DNA of 26,077 nucleotides from an uncultured Bacteroides sp. (GTDB lineage: Bacteria; Bacteroidota; Bacteroidia; Bacteroidales; Bacteroidaceae): NCBI RefSeq assembly GCF_905207245.1, contig NZ_CAJLKP010000084.1:1-26077 (forward strand), read 5' to 3'. Shown here in pieces: positions 1-8,123 of this stretch (within the stretch, counting starts at the first letter, position 1; every line of letters begins with the position of its first letter). Under the pieces are notes generated by a model, which had not been told where the DNA came from, did not search any database, and saw nothing but the letters and a program-made list of their open reading frames with translations. A program made the translations under genes and the position numbers.

Positions 1-171
1 AAACCGAATTTGCGACGGAGATAATAAGAAATTATAGAGAAAAAGGTATGAAAGAAAAGAGCCGGTAGAGAATAAGAAAGAAACAGAAAGTGAAAAAGAA
101 AAAAAAGAAAAAGAAGTATTCTCCCAGTTATTTATGATAGCTTTGCAGCCAGAAATAAAATACAAAGAACT
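1..171. other. Leader region before the DUF6266 gene, with a possible 3' end of an upstream gene
   Basis: No complete gene is visible. Plus frame 3 is open from the window start to a TAG at 66-68 and reads TEFATEIIRNYREKGMKEKS then R. This could be the tail of a gene cut by the window edge, but 21 codons are too few to judge. Positions about 40-118 are an almost pure purine tract, which may be an untranslated spacer. A promoter-like box follows at 138-145. Confidence 0.25.
138..145 (+). promoter_or_regulatory. Bacteroides-type -7 box for the DUF6266 gene
   Basis: TAGCTTTG matches the Bacteroides -7 consensus TAnnTTTG exactly and lies 26 bases before the ATG at 172. No clear TTG -33 element was seen at the usual spacing, so the call rests on one box. 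Confidence 0.45.
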
Positions 172-825
172 ATGGCAAAAATAAAAGAAGATATTTTCAG
201 CGGCTTTTCAGGGAAATTGGGAAACGTGGTAGGATGCAAAGGAAAAAACGGGTATTACCTCCGTACAAGACCCGAAAAATACAGAGATGCAAAAAGCAAA
301 GGACAAGTGCAGCAACGAAGCAAATTCATGCTGGCCAATGAACTCTTGAAAAACTTCACTCCATTGTTACGTATCGGATACCGGAATTGTGACGGAAAAC
401 GTTCGGGCTTCACTGCCGCAATGTCATACGTCATGGCCAATGCCATATGTCAGGGCGAGAAAGGAGCAAGCATTGATTACGAAAAGGTGAAAATTGCACA
501 AGGCACACTGACCACTGCAACGGAAGCCAAAGTAGAATTGGAAAAAAGCAAAGCTATCTTCACATGGAAGGACAATAGTGGCCGGGGTGACGCACAGCCG
601 GAAGATAACGTGATAACACTGGTGTACAACAGGATGAAAGGGCAAGCTGTTTATCAGCTCCACAACGCACAGCGCAGCGATGGCTATTGCGAGCTCCCTT
701 TGCCAGAGGAGTGGCAGAAGGAGGATCTTACAGTATACATAGCTTTAGAAAATGAAGAAAGAATGTGTGTTTCGAACAGTGAATGCCTATGGAATGGAGT
801 ATACACAGAAAGAAATTCGGATTAA
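172..825 (+). CDS. DUF6266 family protein
   Basis: The 217-residue product has no signal peptide or membrane segment. It begins MAKIKEDIFSGFSGKLGNVV, the N-terminal pattern I associate with the Bacteroidota family DUF6266: a short start, then a Gly-rich segment (GFSGKLGNVVGCKGKNGYYLR at about residues 11-31), then a basic KSKGQVQQR motif near 42-50. The C-terminal half (about 110-217) looks like beta-sandwich repeats with a conserved-looking VYIALENEERMCVSNS stretch. The function of the family is not known to me. The start is supported by a promoter box 26 bases upstream. It is a single-gene unit with no obvious partner, and the downstream gene is on the other strand. Confidence 0.8.
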   Translation: MAKIKEDIFSGFSGKLGNVVGCKGKNGYYLRTRPEKYRDAKSKGQVQQRSKFMLANELLKNFTPLLRIGYRNCDGKRSGFTAAMSYVMANAICQGEKGASIDYEKVKIAQGTLTTATEAKVELEKSKAIFTWKDNSGRGDAQPEDNVITLVYNRMKGQAVYQLHNAQRSDGYCELPLPEEWQKEDLTVYIALENEERMCVSNSECLWNGVYTERNSD

Positions 826-1028
826 CTGCAAGGCAATAAAAAACGCACTGCAATATAATGCATTAATTTACATCTACTTATCTCACTCTAAAAACAAGAA
901 ACAACATGTTCACAACTACTATGAATAGATGATTTGTCGCCCCTTAACACAACACTTCGATAAATAAACAAAAAGCGACTCAGGAAAAGCCGTAAATGTA
1001 CCGTTCGGAGAACATGCAAAACAGAAGC

Positions 1029-1060
1029 GGGCTGCCACGGAATCGCTTCCCCGGCAGCCC
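1029..1060 (-). terminator. Probable terminator of the efflux operon
   Basis: GGGCTGCC (1029-1036) and GGCAGCCC (1053-1060) form a perfect 8-bp GC-rich stem with a 16-base loop. It lies 42 bases past the outer-membrane factor stop on the minus strand. Reading minus, the stem is followed by GCTTCTGTTTTG, a weak T-tract, so it is an imperfect intrinsic terminator or a 3'-end stabilising hairpin. Confidence 0.5.
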
Positions 1061-1102
1061 CTCTTCATTGAAATAAAAATAACAGAGAGAGTATGATTTT
1101 GT

Positions 1103-2467
1103 TTATTCCTGACCTCCCCCCAAAGCACGGTATAGGTTAATTAGGCTTTGTATCTCAGTAAAACGGTTGGCCGTCTGCGACAGTTGCGCACTGAGCAACG
1201 ACTGCCGGGCGGTGAGCACTTCCAGATAGGTCGTATTGCCATGTTCCATCAGCAAAGAAGTACTTCGCATAGCCGTTTGCAAAGAAACTATCTGTTTATC
1301 CAGCAAAAGGCTTTTCCCTTGACTGGTCTGATAGGCTATCAAAGCATCATTCACCTCGCTGCCTGCATTGAGCAATGTTTGTTGAAAACCAAGAGCTGCT
1401 TCTTCCTGCTGTGCACGGGCAATACGATACTGGGCAACAACCTGCCCCCGGTTAAAGAGCGGTTGCGTCAGCGAACCCACCGCGGATGCCAGAAACTTGC
1501 CCGGATTGACAATCATGGAACCAGCAGAATTCGTCCAGCCGGCACTCCCACTCAGCGTGATGGAGGGATAGAAAGCAGAGCGCGCCATGTTAGTGCCATA
1601 GAACGCCGTCTCCAGTGCCCGCTCGGCTGAGCGGACATCAGGACGACAGGAAAGCATCCGAACAGGAATCCCTATAGAAAAGTCTGCGGGGAACTGTTGC
1701 CCTGCCAGCACGCCACGTTCATAGTTGCGGGGCGTCTCAGCCAGCAATAGGGCAAGGCTATTCTCCACTTGGTTTATCTGTTGTTGCAGATCGAGGACAG
1801 AGCTTTGCACCTGATAATAGGCGGCTTCCATCTGCGATACAGCCGATTCGTTTGCCATTCCGGCATTCATCAAAGCACGGGTGGAAGCCACGGTTTCTTT
1901 CCATGCCTCCTCCGTCTGCCGGGAAATGTCGAGTTGTTCATCCAGCATCAGCAACGTATAATAAGTATTGGCTATACCTGCTATCAACTGGGTGCGAACA
2001 GCCTGGCGGTAGTCCTTGCTTTGAGCATAAAGTGCCTTTGCCTGTTTCTTAGCATTGCGCATACGCCCGAAAACGTCCAATTCCCAACTGGCAGTGACAG
2101 GCAACGAATACATCTGCGTAGCCTTGTGAGTATCGAAACTGCTCACCGTTCCTTGCGGAGAAAGGGCAAATGCGGGAAGAAAAGCTAGTTTGGCAGACAT
2201 CAGTGTTGCCTGAGCCTGTTCCACACGAAGCTGGGCAGATTGATAGTCGGTATTGTTCTGCAATCCCTGCTCAATGAGAGATTGCAAATGCGGGTCGGTG
2301 AAGAGCTCCTGCCAGTCCATATTGCCCAGGCTGGCAGTATCTTCGGGCACCACTTCCCCACCGTAGAGGCCATCGGGGACGGAAGCTGCAGGTTCGTATT
2401 TGGTATAGATGCCACAGCCGCTCAGTGACAGACTAACAGCAACTAACATGATTATATTTTTCTTCAT
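1103..2467 (-). CDS. TolC/OprM-type outer-membrane efflux lipoprotein (NodT family)
   Basis: This 454-residue outer-membrane factor forms the exit duct of a tripartite RND pump. The N-terminus carries a lipoprotein signal ending LSLSGC, with Cys18 as the lipidated residue, as in OprM/NodT proteins. Two TolC-type repeats follow, seen in the long heptad-like helices (for example about 65-95 and 185-240 in repeat one, 330-450 in repeat two) and in the characteristic RPDVRSAERALETA segment near residue 280. It is the last gene of the operon after the adaptor, the pump and a 40-residue membrane protein. Its ATG overlaps the TGA of that small gene as ATGA, which implies translational coupling. The substrate cannot be read from sequence. 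Confidence 0.93.
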   Translation of the reverse strand: MKKNIIMLVAVSLSLSGCGIYTKYEPAASVPDGLYGGEVVPEDTASLGNMDWQELFTDPHLQSLIEQGLQNNTDYQSAQLRVEQAQATLMSAKLAFLPAFALSPQGTVSSFDTHKATQMYSLPVTASWELDVFGRMRNAKKQAKALYAQSKDYRQAVRTQLIAGIANTYYTLLMLDEQLDISRQTEEAWKETVASTRALMNAGMANESAVSQMEAAYYQVQSSVLDLQQQINQVENSLALLLAETPRNYERGVLAGQQFPADFSIGIPVRMLSCRPDVRSAERALETAFYGTNMARSAFYPSITLSGSAGWTNSAGSMIVNPGKFLASAVGSLTQPLFNRGQVVAQYRIARAQQEEAALGFQQTLLNAGSEVNDALIAYQTSQGKSLLLDKQIVSLQTAMRSTSLLMEHGNTTYLEVLTARQSLLSAQLSQTANRFTEIQSLINLYRALGGGQE

Positions 2468-2586
2468 TCTTCAATATCTTTAATATGTTTCTTGGAATTG
2501 ATTTTATCTACAATGTACACCAGAAGACCGGCAATACAATAAGCTATCACCTGTTCTAACCAAAATATATCACCTTGATACATCAT
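2464..2586 (-). CDS. Small membrane protein (40 aa) inside the RND efflux operon
   Basis: A short minus-strand frame fills the gap between the pump gene and the outer-membrane factor gene. It starts at ATG 2586 (a second ATG follows at once) and ends at TGA 2464-2466. The product begins MMYQGDIFWLEQVIAYCIAG, continues LLVYIVDKINSK, and ends with the charged tail KHIKDIEE. One hydrophobic helix covers about residues 13-26, with an aromatic, amphipathic N-terminus and a charged C-terminus. Three things argue that it is real. An AAAGGAGG sequence sits 5-7 bases before the start, the start lies 16 bases after the pump stop, and its TGA overlaps the outer-membrane factor ATG by four bases (ATGA). 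By analogy with E. coli AcrZ it could modulate the pump, but I see no sequence similarity that would prove this. It might instead serve only to couple translation. Confidence 0.72.
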   Translation of the reverse strand: MMYQGDIFWLEQVIAYCIAGLLVYIVDKINSKKHIKDIEE

Positions 2587-2602
2587 TCATTCCTCCTTTC
2601 AT

Positions 2603-5600
2603 TTATTTACGTTCGCGTTCAGCCTCGCTCTTTTCTTTCTCCAGCAGTACTTGCACATCCGGTTCTTCCTCCATCGGCGGACGGATTTTCTCCTGCAAGA
2701 ATTCAAAAATGATATAGAAGACCGGAACAACAAAGAGCAGTGCCAGTGTACCTACAGCCATGCCCCCTACGACACCCGTACCCAGAGAACTGTTACCATT
2801 GGCACCTGCACCGGAAGAAAACATCAACGGAAGCATACCGAAAATCATGGTCAACACCGTCATCAGAATGGGACGCAAGCGGACTTGTGCAGCAGAGTAA
2901 GCGGATTCCACAATACCCATTCCTTTGCGGCGACGCTCTATGGCATACTCCGTAATCAGAATAGCCGTCTTGGCAAGCAAACCAATCAGCATAATCACAC
3001 CTGTTTGCAGATAGATATTGTTTTCCAGTCCGAGTATTTTAGCGAAAAGGAATGACCCCATCAATCCGAACGGTACAGAGAAGATAACGGCAAACGGTAC
3101 GAGAAAACTCTCGTAGAGACATGCCAGAATCAAGTAAATAAGGAATATGCAAATGGCGTAAATGAAAACCGTCTGTGCTCCACCACTACTTGCTTCTTCA
3201 CGTGCCATACCGCCATATTCGTATCCATAGCCTGCCGGCAAGGATTGAGCCGCTACTTCTTCAATCACTTTCTGCACTTCACCGGAAGAGTAACCGTCTG
3301 CCGGATTCACATTGGCTGTGATAGTACTATAAAGATTGAAACGGTTCGCCGTTTCAGGTCCCAGCACTTGCGTCAGCGTCACGAATTGGCTCACCGGAGC
3401 CATTTCCGCACCATTGCGTACAAACATATTGTCTAATGCCTGTTCGTCCAGACGGTATTCAGGCGAGGCCTGCATCATCACACGATATACTTTACCGTAC
3501 TGGTTGTAGTTGGAAATATATGCACCACCGCAATAACTACCTACTACATCAAGCACTGCGCTTGGCGAAATCCCCGCACGCTTACACTTGGCAGCATCTA
3601 CTTCTACCGACACTTGCGGGAAGTTGATAGCGTAAGAAGTGTAAGCCATGGCCACTTCCGGACGCTGGTTCAGGGCACCGAGGAACTGTATGGCTGCATC
3701 ATAGAACGTCGCTAAATCTCCACCCGTCATATCCTGAAGATTCAGTTCAAGAGAGTTACCCATACCGTAACCCGGAATCATGGCAGGCTGGAAACTGAAT
3801 ATCTGTGCTTCCTTTATGTCCTGGAACTGTGCATTGAGGCGGGAAACCACAGCATCCGAACTATGTTCTTTACCCTTTCGCTCACCCCAATCTTTCAGAC
3901 GAATAATAATCGTACCATAAGAAGTTCCCTGACCGGATATAAGTCCGTATCCGGCTACGCGGGCATAGTGTTCAATTTCGGGTGTATCTTGCAAGATGTT
4001 TTCCAACCGGTCCATCACTTTCGTGGTTTCATCAAGCGTGCTTCCCGGTGAAATGCTGACATTCACCATGATGACACCTTGGTCTTCCTGCGGCACAAGC
4101 CCCGTCTTGGTGGTGCTCATCAGATAAATCAGCAATGCAACGGTAGCAACGAGTGATGTCCACACCATCCAGCGGTGGCGGATGAAGAACATCACACCTT
4201 TCTTATACTTGCCCAGTACGGCGTTGAACGAGGCGTTGTAGGCTGCACGCACCCGTCCGTTGATGCTCTTGGCACTCTTGGTTCCGTCCGACGGTCGCAT
4301 CATGATGGCACACAAAGCGGGACATAGCGTCAGAGCCGAAATCATGGAGATTCCCACAGCAGTTGCCATTGTGATACCGAACTGCGTATAGAACACACCC
4401 GAAGTACCTCCCATGAACGTCACAGGAATAAACACAGCCATAAATACGCAGGTACAAGAGACGATAGCCATCGTCACGTCACCCATTGCATCTTTCGTGG
4501 CGAGATAAGGTGATTTATACCCGGCATCAAACTTGGATTGCACTGCTTCCACCACCACAATGGCATCATCTACCACCGTACCAATGGCAAGTACCAGTGC
4601 AAACAGCGTCAGGATGTTCAGACTGAATCCTGCGGCCACCAAACAGGCAAACGTACCTACCAACGACACGATGATGGAGATGGACGGGATAAACGTACTC
4701 TTGAAGTCCTGCAAGAAGAAGTATACCACCAAGATTACCAGAATGATGGCAATAATCAGCGTCTCCACCACATTGTGTATGGAAGCAAAGAGGAAGTCGT
4801 TCGAACTCATCATCGTGACGAACTCAGTTCCTTCCGGGAGGTTCTTCTTCATCCGCTCTATCTGGGCGGTAATTTCTTTATTGACAGCAGTAGCATTGGA
4901 ACCTGCCGTTTGGAATATCATGTAGAGAACGGCAGGCTTACTATCCATTTCACTACGGAAACTATAAGTCATAGTGCCCAGTTCCACATCTGCCACATCT
5001 TTCAGGCGAAGAATGGAACCATCTTCGTGAGAACGGACAACGGTGTTCTGGAATTCTTCCACACTCTTCAAGCGTCCGCGATATTTCATGGTGAACTGGA
5101 AGACATTATTCGAACTCTCGCCCAGCGAACCGGTGGGAGCTTCAATATTCTGCTCACCCAACACGCCGGTTATATCCGAAGGTATCAATCCATATTGTGC
5201 CATCCGTTCCGGTTTCAGCCAGATACGCATACTATACGTATCGCCCAACTCCATTACATCTCCCACTCCCTCGATACGTTTTATCTGGGGAATAACATTG
5301 ATATCCAAATAATTGGCAAGGAAAGTCTGGTCATATCGACCATCCGTACAGGTCAGAGCACCAATCTGCAAGAAGCTGGTCTGACGCTTCATCGTGCTTA
5401 CACCGACTTTCGTAACTTCTGCCGGAAGCAGTCCTTGTGCTTTAGCCACACGGTTCTGTACGTTGACGGCCGCCATGTCGGGGTCCGTGCCCTGCTTGAA
5501 GTAAACTTGTATAATAGCCAAGCCCGCATTGGAGGCGCTGGAAGTGATGTACATCATATCTTCCACACCATTGATGCTCTCTTCCAGTGGCATGATGACA

Positions 5601-5782
5601 CTGTTCATCACTGCCTCAGCATCGGCACCCGTATAGCTAGCGGCCACATACACCGTGGGAGGTGCAATGTCGGGATATTGCTCCACCGGCAGGGTGAAGA
5701 GCGAAATAAGCCCTATAACCAGAATCAGTACGGAGATGGAGATAGCCATCACCGGCCGTTTAATAAATATATTTCCTTTCAT
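2603..5782 (-). CDS. RND-family (HAE1) multidrug efflux permease, AcrB-like
   Basis: This 1059-residue inner-membrane pump is a proton-driven trimeric exporter that passes substrates to the TolC-type duct. Its length is normal for HAE1 transporters such as AcrB (about 1050). Start MKGNIFIKRPVMA is typical, with the first membrane helix at about 10-30. The proton relay is intact: Asp405-Asp406 in the TM4 motif GTVVDDAIVVVEAV correspond to AcrB Asp407/Asp408, and Lys938 in GLLAKTAILITEYA corresponds to AcrB Lys940. Two large periplasmic loops lie between TM1-TM2 and TM7-TM8. It follows the adaptor gene by 14 bases and precedes the 40-residue membrane protein by 16 bases. Hydrophobic or amphipathic drugs or bile salts are the likely substrate class, but this is inference from the family. 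Confidence 0.96.
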   Translation of the reverse strand: MKGNIFIKRPVMAISISVLILVIGLISLFTLPVEQYPDIAPPTVYVAASYTGADAEAVMNSVIMPLEESINGVEDMMYITSSASNAGLAIIQVYFKQGTDPDMAAVNVQNRVAKAQGLLPAEVTKVGVSTMKRQTSFLQIGALTCTDGRYDQTFLANYLDINVIPQIKRIEGVGDVMELGDTYSMRIWLKPERMAQYGLIPSDITGVLGEQNIEAPTGSLGESSNNVFQFTMKYRGRLKSVEEFQNTVVRSHEDGSILRLKDVADVELGTMTYSFRSEMDSKPAVLYMIFQTAGSNATAVNKEITAQIERMKKNLPEGTEFVTMMSSNDFLFASIHNVVETLIIAIILVILVVYFFLQDFKSTFIPSISIIVSLVGTFACLVAAGFSLNILTLFALVLAIGTVVDDAIVVVEAVQSKFDAGYKSPYLATKDAMGDVTMAIVSCTCVFMAVFIPVTFMGGTSGVFYTQFGITMATAVGISMISALTLCPALCAIMMRPSDGTKSAKSINGRVRAAYNASFNAVLGKYKKGVMFFIRHRWMVWTSLVATVALLIYLMSTTKTGLVPQEDQGVIMVNVSISPGSTLDETTKVMDRLENILQDTPEIEHYARVAGYGLISGQGTSYGTIIIRLKDWGERKGKEHSSDAVVSRLNAQFQDIKEAQIFSFQPAMIPGYGMGNSLELNLQDMTGGDLATFYDAAIQFLGALNQRPEVAMAYTSYAINFPQVSVEVDAAKCKRAGISPSAVLDVVGSYCGGAYISNYNQYGKVYRVMMQASPEYRLDEQALDNMFVRNGAEMAPVSQFVTLTQVLGPETANRFNLYSTITANVNPADGYSSGEVQKVIEEVAAQSLPAGYGYEYGGMAREEASSGGAQTVFIYAICIFLIYLILACLYESFLVPFAVIFSVPFGLMGSFLFAKILGLENNIYLQTGVIMLIGLLAKTAILITEYAIERRRKGMGIVESAYSAAQVRLRPILMTVLTMIFGMLPLMFSSGAGANGNSSLGTGVVGGMAVGTLALLFVVPVFYIIFEFLQEKIRPPMEEEPDVQVLLEKEKSEAERERK

Positions 5783-5796
5783 AATCAGTCTCCTTC

Positions 5797-6903
5797 TTAT
5801 TTAACTTGTGTACCCTCGCGCACCAGCCCGGCGCCTTGCGATACAATCTCATCACCGGCCTTCAGTCCATCCAGCACTACATATTCGCGTCCGTTGTTGA
5901 TTCCGGCTACGGTAATCAGGGTGGAGACAGCTTTACCATCCACTACCTTATATACAATAGTCTTATCCTGCATCCGCACGGTGGCTGTCTGCGGAATGGC
6001 AATGCAGTCTTTATAGATACTTGGCACTACCACCGTGCCCGATGCTCCGCTATGGAGTAAACGCGATTCGTTGGGAAACACCACACGTGCCACTACAGTA
6101 CCCGTCTGCCGGTCGATGACACCACTGATGGATTCGATGACACCTTTCTTATCATAAACAGAATTATCGTTCAGGCGCAATTCCACTTCCGGCATGTTCT
6201 TCAATGCCTCATCCATATCGCCGTACTGGCGGGTCAGGGCAAGCAACTGATTCTCAGTCATGGAAAAATAGACATACATATCCGAGTTGTCGCTGACCGT
6301 AGTGAGCGGATAGGGCATGTTGGCACTGACCAGTGCACCTGCACGATAGGGCAATGCGCCTACTACTCCGTCACTGGGGCTTTTCACCTCTGTATAGGAG
6401 AAGTTGTTACGGGCGCTTATTTCCTGAGCCTCAGCCTGTGCCAGTTGGGCCTTGGCAGTGAGATAAGAATTCTCGGCTGTCTTCAGGCTGAATTCCGAAA
6501 CGACTTTTTGTGCATACAATTCCCGATTGCTCTTGTAGGTCAGCTCGGCAGTTGCCAGTGCAGCGCGTGCCGCTTCCACGTTGGCGGTGGCGGTTTTGAG
6601 TGCAGCCCTGTAGGGCACCTGGTCGATGATGAAAAGCAATTGGCCCCGACGCACTTTCTGCCCTTCGGCCACACAGAGTTTCTCGATTGTGCCCGATACC
6701 TGTGGATAGATATCGATATCCTGCCGCCCGCGTATGCTCGCCGAATAGGAAGAAGAAAGTTCCTTATCCGCCGCCTCTACCTGCATTACTGCATAAGAGG
6801 AAGATTTCACTTCTGCATCCGGTGCCTGCTTGCAAGATGCCATCCACACTGTACAACCGACAATCCCTATCAGCCGTATCCATTTTTTGTTCACTGTAAT
6901 CAT
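5797..6903 (-). CDS. RND efflux periplasmic adaptor (membrane fusion protein), lipoprotein
   Basis: This 368-residue adaptor bridges the pump and the outer-membrane duct. A lipoprotein signal ends MASC with Cys24 as the lipidation site. Two lipoyl half-motifs flank an alpha-helical hairpin: the first at about 65-95 (GTIEKLCVAEGQKVRRGQLL), the hairpin at about 100-165, rich in Ala, Glu and Lys, and the second at about 170-200 (SPSDGVVGALPYRAGALV). Beta-barrel and membrane-proximal domains follow. It is the first gene of the efflux operon, so the operon promoter should lie upstream, in the region shared with the divergent AraC gene. The ATG at 6903 gives a normal signal peptide. Confidence 0.95.
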   Translation of the reverse strand: MITVNKKWIRLIGIVGCTVWMASCKQAPDAEVKSSSYAVMQVEAADKELSSSYSASIRGRQDIDIYPQVSGTIEKLCVAEGQKVRRGQLLFIIDQVPYRAALKTATANVEAARAALATAELTYKSNRELYAQKVVSEFSLKTAENSYLTAKAQLAQAEAQEISARNNFSYTEVKSPSDGVVGALPYRAGALVSANMPYPLTTVSDNSDMYVYFSMTENQLLALTRQYGDMDEALKNMPEVELRLNDNSVYDKKGVIESISGVIDRQTGTVVARVVFPNESRLLHSGASGTVVVPSIYKDCIAIPQTATVRMQDKTIVYKVVDGKAVSTLITVAGINNGREYVVLDGLKAGDEIVSQGAGLVREGTQVK

Positions 6904-6936
6904 ACTTACTCTTTTTATCTTTTGTTAAATCCTGGA

Positions 6937-6944
6937 CAAAAGTA
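6937..6944 (-). promoter_or_regulatory. -7 box of the efflux operon
   Basis: Minus-strand TACTTTTG is an exact match to TAnnTTTG, 33 bases before the adaptor ATG. The -33 element is not clear: the nearest TTG triplets are spaced 11 or about 26 bases away, instead of 19-21. A weak -33 would fit a promoter that needs an activator, such as the divergent AraC protein. Confidence 0.5.
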
Positions 6945-6990
6945 GGAGAAAGGAACAAAGCGACAGTAACCAATTTCCCTCCATAAGTGT

Positions 6991-7088
6991 CCTATTCTCC
7001 CCATTTGCATTTTTTAAAGCTAACTAATTGTCAATAAACGATATATCAAACAATTATGAAGGAGAATAGAACATCCTGTTTTCCCCAT
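6991..7088. promoter_or_regulatory. Candidate AraC-type operator repeats between the divergent promoters
   Basis: CCTATTCTCCCCAT (6991-7004) and CCTGTTTTCCCCAT (7075-7088) are direct repeats identical at 12 of 14 positions, with starts 84 bp apart, close to eight helical turns. A third, looser copy, TTTCCCTCCATAA, lies at about 6974-6986. In addition CTATTCTCC (6992-7000) has a perfect inverted partner GGAGAATAG at 7061-7069. The second direct repeat sits just before the -7 box of the AraC gene. AraC proteins typically bind direct repeats, so control of both promoters is plausible. Confidence 0.45.
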
Positions 7089-7095
7089 AATTCAC

Positions 7096-7103
7096 CAACT
7101 TTG
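7096..7103 (+). promoter_or_regulatory. Weak -7 box of the AraC regulator gene
   Basis: CAACTTTG matches TAnnTTTG except at the first base, 23 bases before the ATG at 7127. The operator-like repeat 7075-7088 would overlap its -33 region, consistent with autoregulation. Confidence 0.35.
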
Positions 7104-7126
7104 CAAAAAGTAAAAAAGAAAAGAAT

Positions 7127-8038
7127 ATGGAAAAACAGAACATTAGAACGGTGGATATAGAAGATTTTAAGGACAGTCAACATGTCCTTGACTATGTAGA
7201 TGATGACTTTGCAATAGTCAACAGCTTGGATGGGATTCCTTATAGTGAGGATACGGTAAGATTGGGATGCTTCCTCATTGCCGTTTGCATAGAAGGGTGC
7301 ATTCAACTGGACATCAACTGCCGGACGTACAAGTTGCAGGCAGGGGATTTACTGCTCGGTCTTCCCAATACCATTATTAACCATATGCTGCTGAGCCCCA
7401 AACATAAAATCAGGCTTGCGGGATTCTCCACCCGCTTCCTGCAACGCATCATTAAAATGGAAAAGGATATATGGGATACCGCCATCCACATCCACAACAA
7501 TCCGGTGAAGTCTATCGGCGAAGATAAGGATTCGCCCATTTTCACATTCTACCGTGATTTAATCGTAGCAAAAATAAATGATGAGCCGCATTGTTATCAC
7601 AGGGAAGTGATACAGCATATCTTTGCCGCCCTCTTTTGCGAGATGCTGGGGCAGCTCAACAAGGAAATCGCCGCCTCCGACACACCAATCCGCCTCAAAG
7701 AAGGCATCAAACAGTCTGATTACATCCTGCGGAAATTCATGGAATTGTTATCGAAAGACAACGGTATGCACCGTTCGGTGACTTACTTTGCCGATGCGCT
7801 GTGCTATACGCCTAAGCATTTCTCGAAAGTCATCAAACAGGCGTGCGGCAGGAATCCGTTGGATTTAATTAATGAAACGACTATAGAACATATCAAGTAC
7901 CGGTTGAAGCGTTCGGACAAGTCCATCAAGGAAATTGCAGAAGAGTTCAATTTTCCCAATCAATCTTTCTTCGGGAAATATGTAAAGACGCATCTGGGGA
8001 CATCACCGATAAATTATAGGAATGCCAAAGAGGAGTGA
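7127..8038 (+). CDS. AraC-family transcriptional regulator
   Basis: This 303-residue protein has the usual layout of the family. The N-terminal part (about 45-130) looks like a cupin-type ligand-binding domain (GCIQLDINCRTYKLQAGDLL). The C-terminal 100 residues carry the double helix-turn-helix: first HTH at about 215-240 (HRSVTYFADALCYTPKHFSK), second at about 260-295 with IKEIAEEFNFPNQSFFGKYV followed by HLGTSPINYR, the classic AraC end signature. It has no signal peptide. It is divergent from the RND efflux operon across 223 bases containing repeats that could be its operators, so it is the likely regulator of the pump and perhaps of itself. The ligand is unknown. A TetR or MarR protein would be the more usual neighbour of an RND operon outside this phylum. 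Confidence 0.92.
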   Translation: MEKQNIRTVDIEDFKDSQHVLDYVDDDFAIVNSLDGIPYSEDTVRLGCFLIAVCIEGCIQLDINCRTYKLQAGDLLLGLPNTIINHMLLSPKHKIRLAGFSTRFLQRIIKMEKDIWDTAIHIHNNPVKSIGEDKDSPIFTFYRDLIVAKINDEPHCYHREVIQHIFAALFCEMLGQLNKEIAASDTPIRLKEGIKQSDYILRKFMELLSKDNGMHRSVTYFADALCYTPKHFSKVIKQACGRNPLDLINETTIEHIKYRLKRSDKSIKEIAEEFNFPNQSFFGKYVKTHLGTSPINYRNAKEE

Positions 8039-8083
8039 TGGGAAGAAGAATATTGCATTCCACCAAATCCATCAGCCTCTTTA

Positions 8084-8114
8084 TTTGTTACTAATCTAAA
8101 CGAATAGTAACAAA
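8084..8114. promoter_or_regulatory. Perfect 10-bp inverted repeat upstream of the patatin-barrel gene
   Basis: TTTGTTACTA (8084-8093) and TAGTAACAAA (8105-8114) are exact reverse complements, separated by 11 bases. The half-site centres are 21 bp apart, two helical turns, and the second arm ends nine bases before the ATG at 8124. Its first arm overlaps a loose -7-like box TTTATTTG (8080-8087). It could be an operator for a dimeric repressor or a 5'-leader hairpin near the ribosome site. No T-run follows, so it is not an intrinsic terminator of the AraC gene. Confidence 0.5.
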
Positions 8115-8123
8115 ACCCCGATT

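Noticed and set aside
919..1128. Minus-strand 69-codon frame running from within the outer-membrane factor 3' end into the intergenic region
   Set aside because: It spans the probable operon terminator, starts inside another gene and has no ribosome site or family resemblance.
4538..6016. Long plus-strand frame of 492 codons opposite the RND pump and adaptor genes
   Set aside because: Its translation is His-, Arg- and Thr-rich and has no recognisable domain. It runs antisense to a clearly conserved pump gene and crosses a gene boundary, as expected for a codon-bias shadow.
8084..8114. Inverted repeat as an intrinsic terminator for the AraC gene
   Set aside because: No T-run follows on the plus strand, and its last arm lies nine bases from the next ATG, so a regulatory role is more likely.
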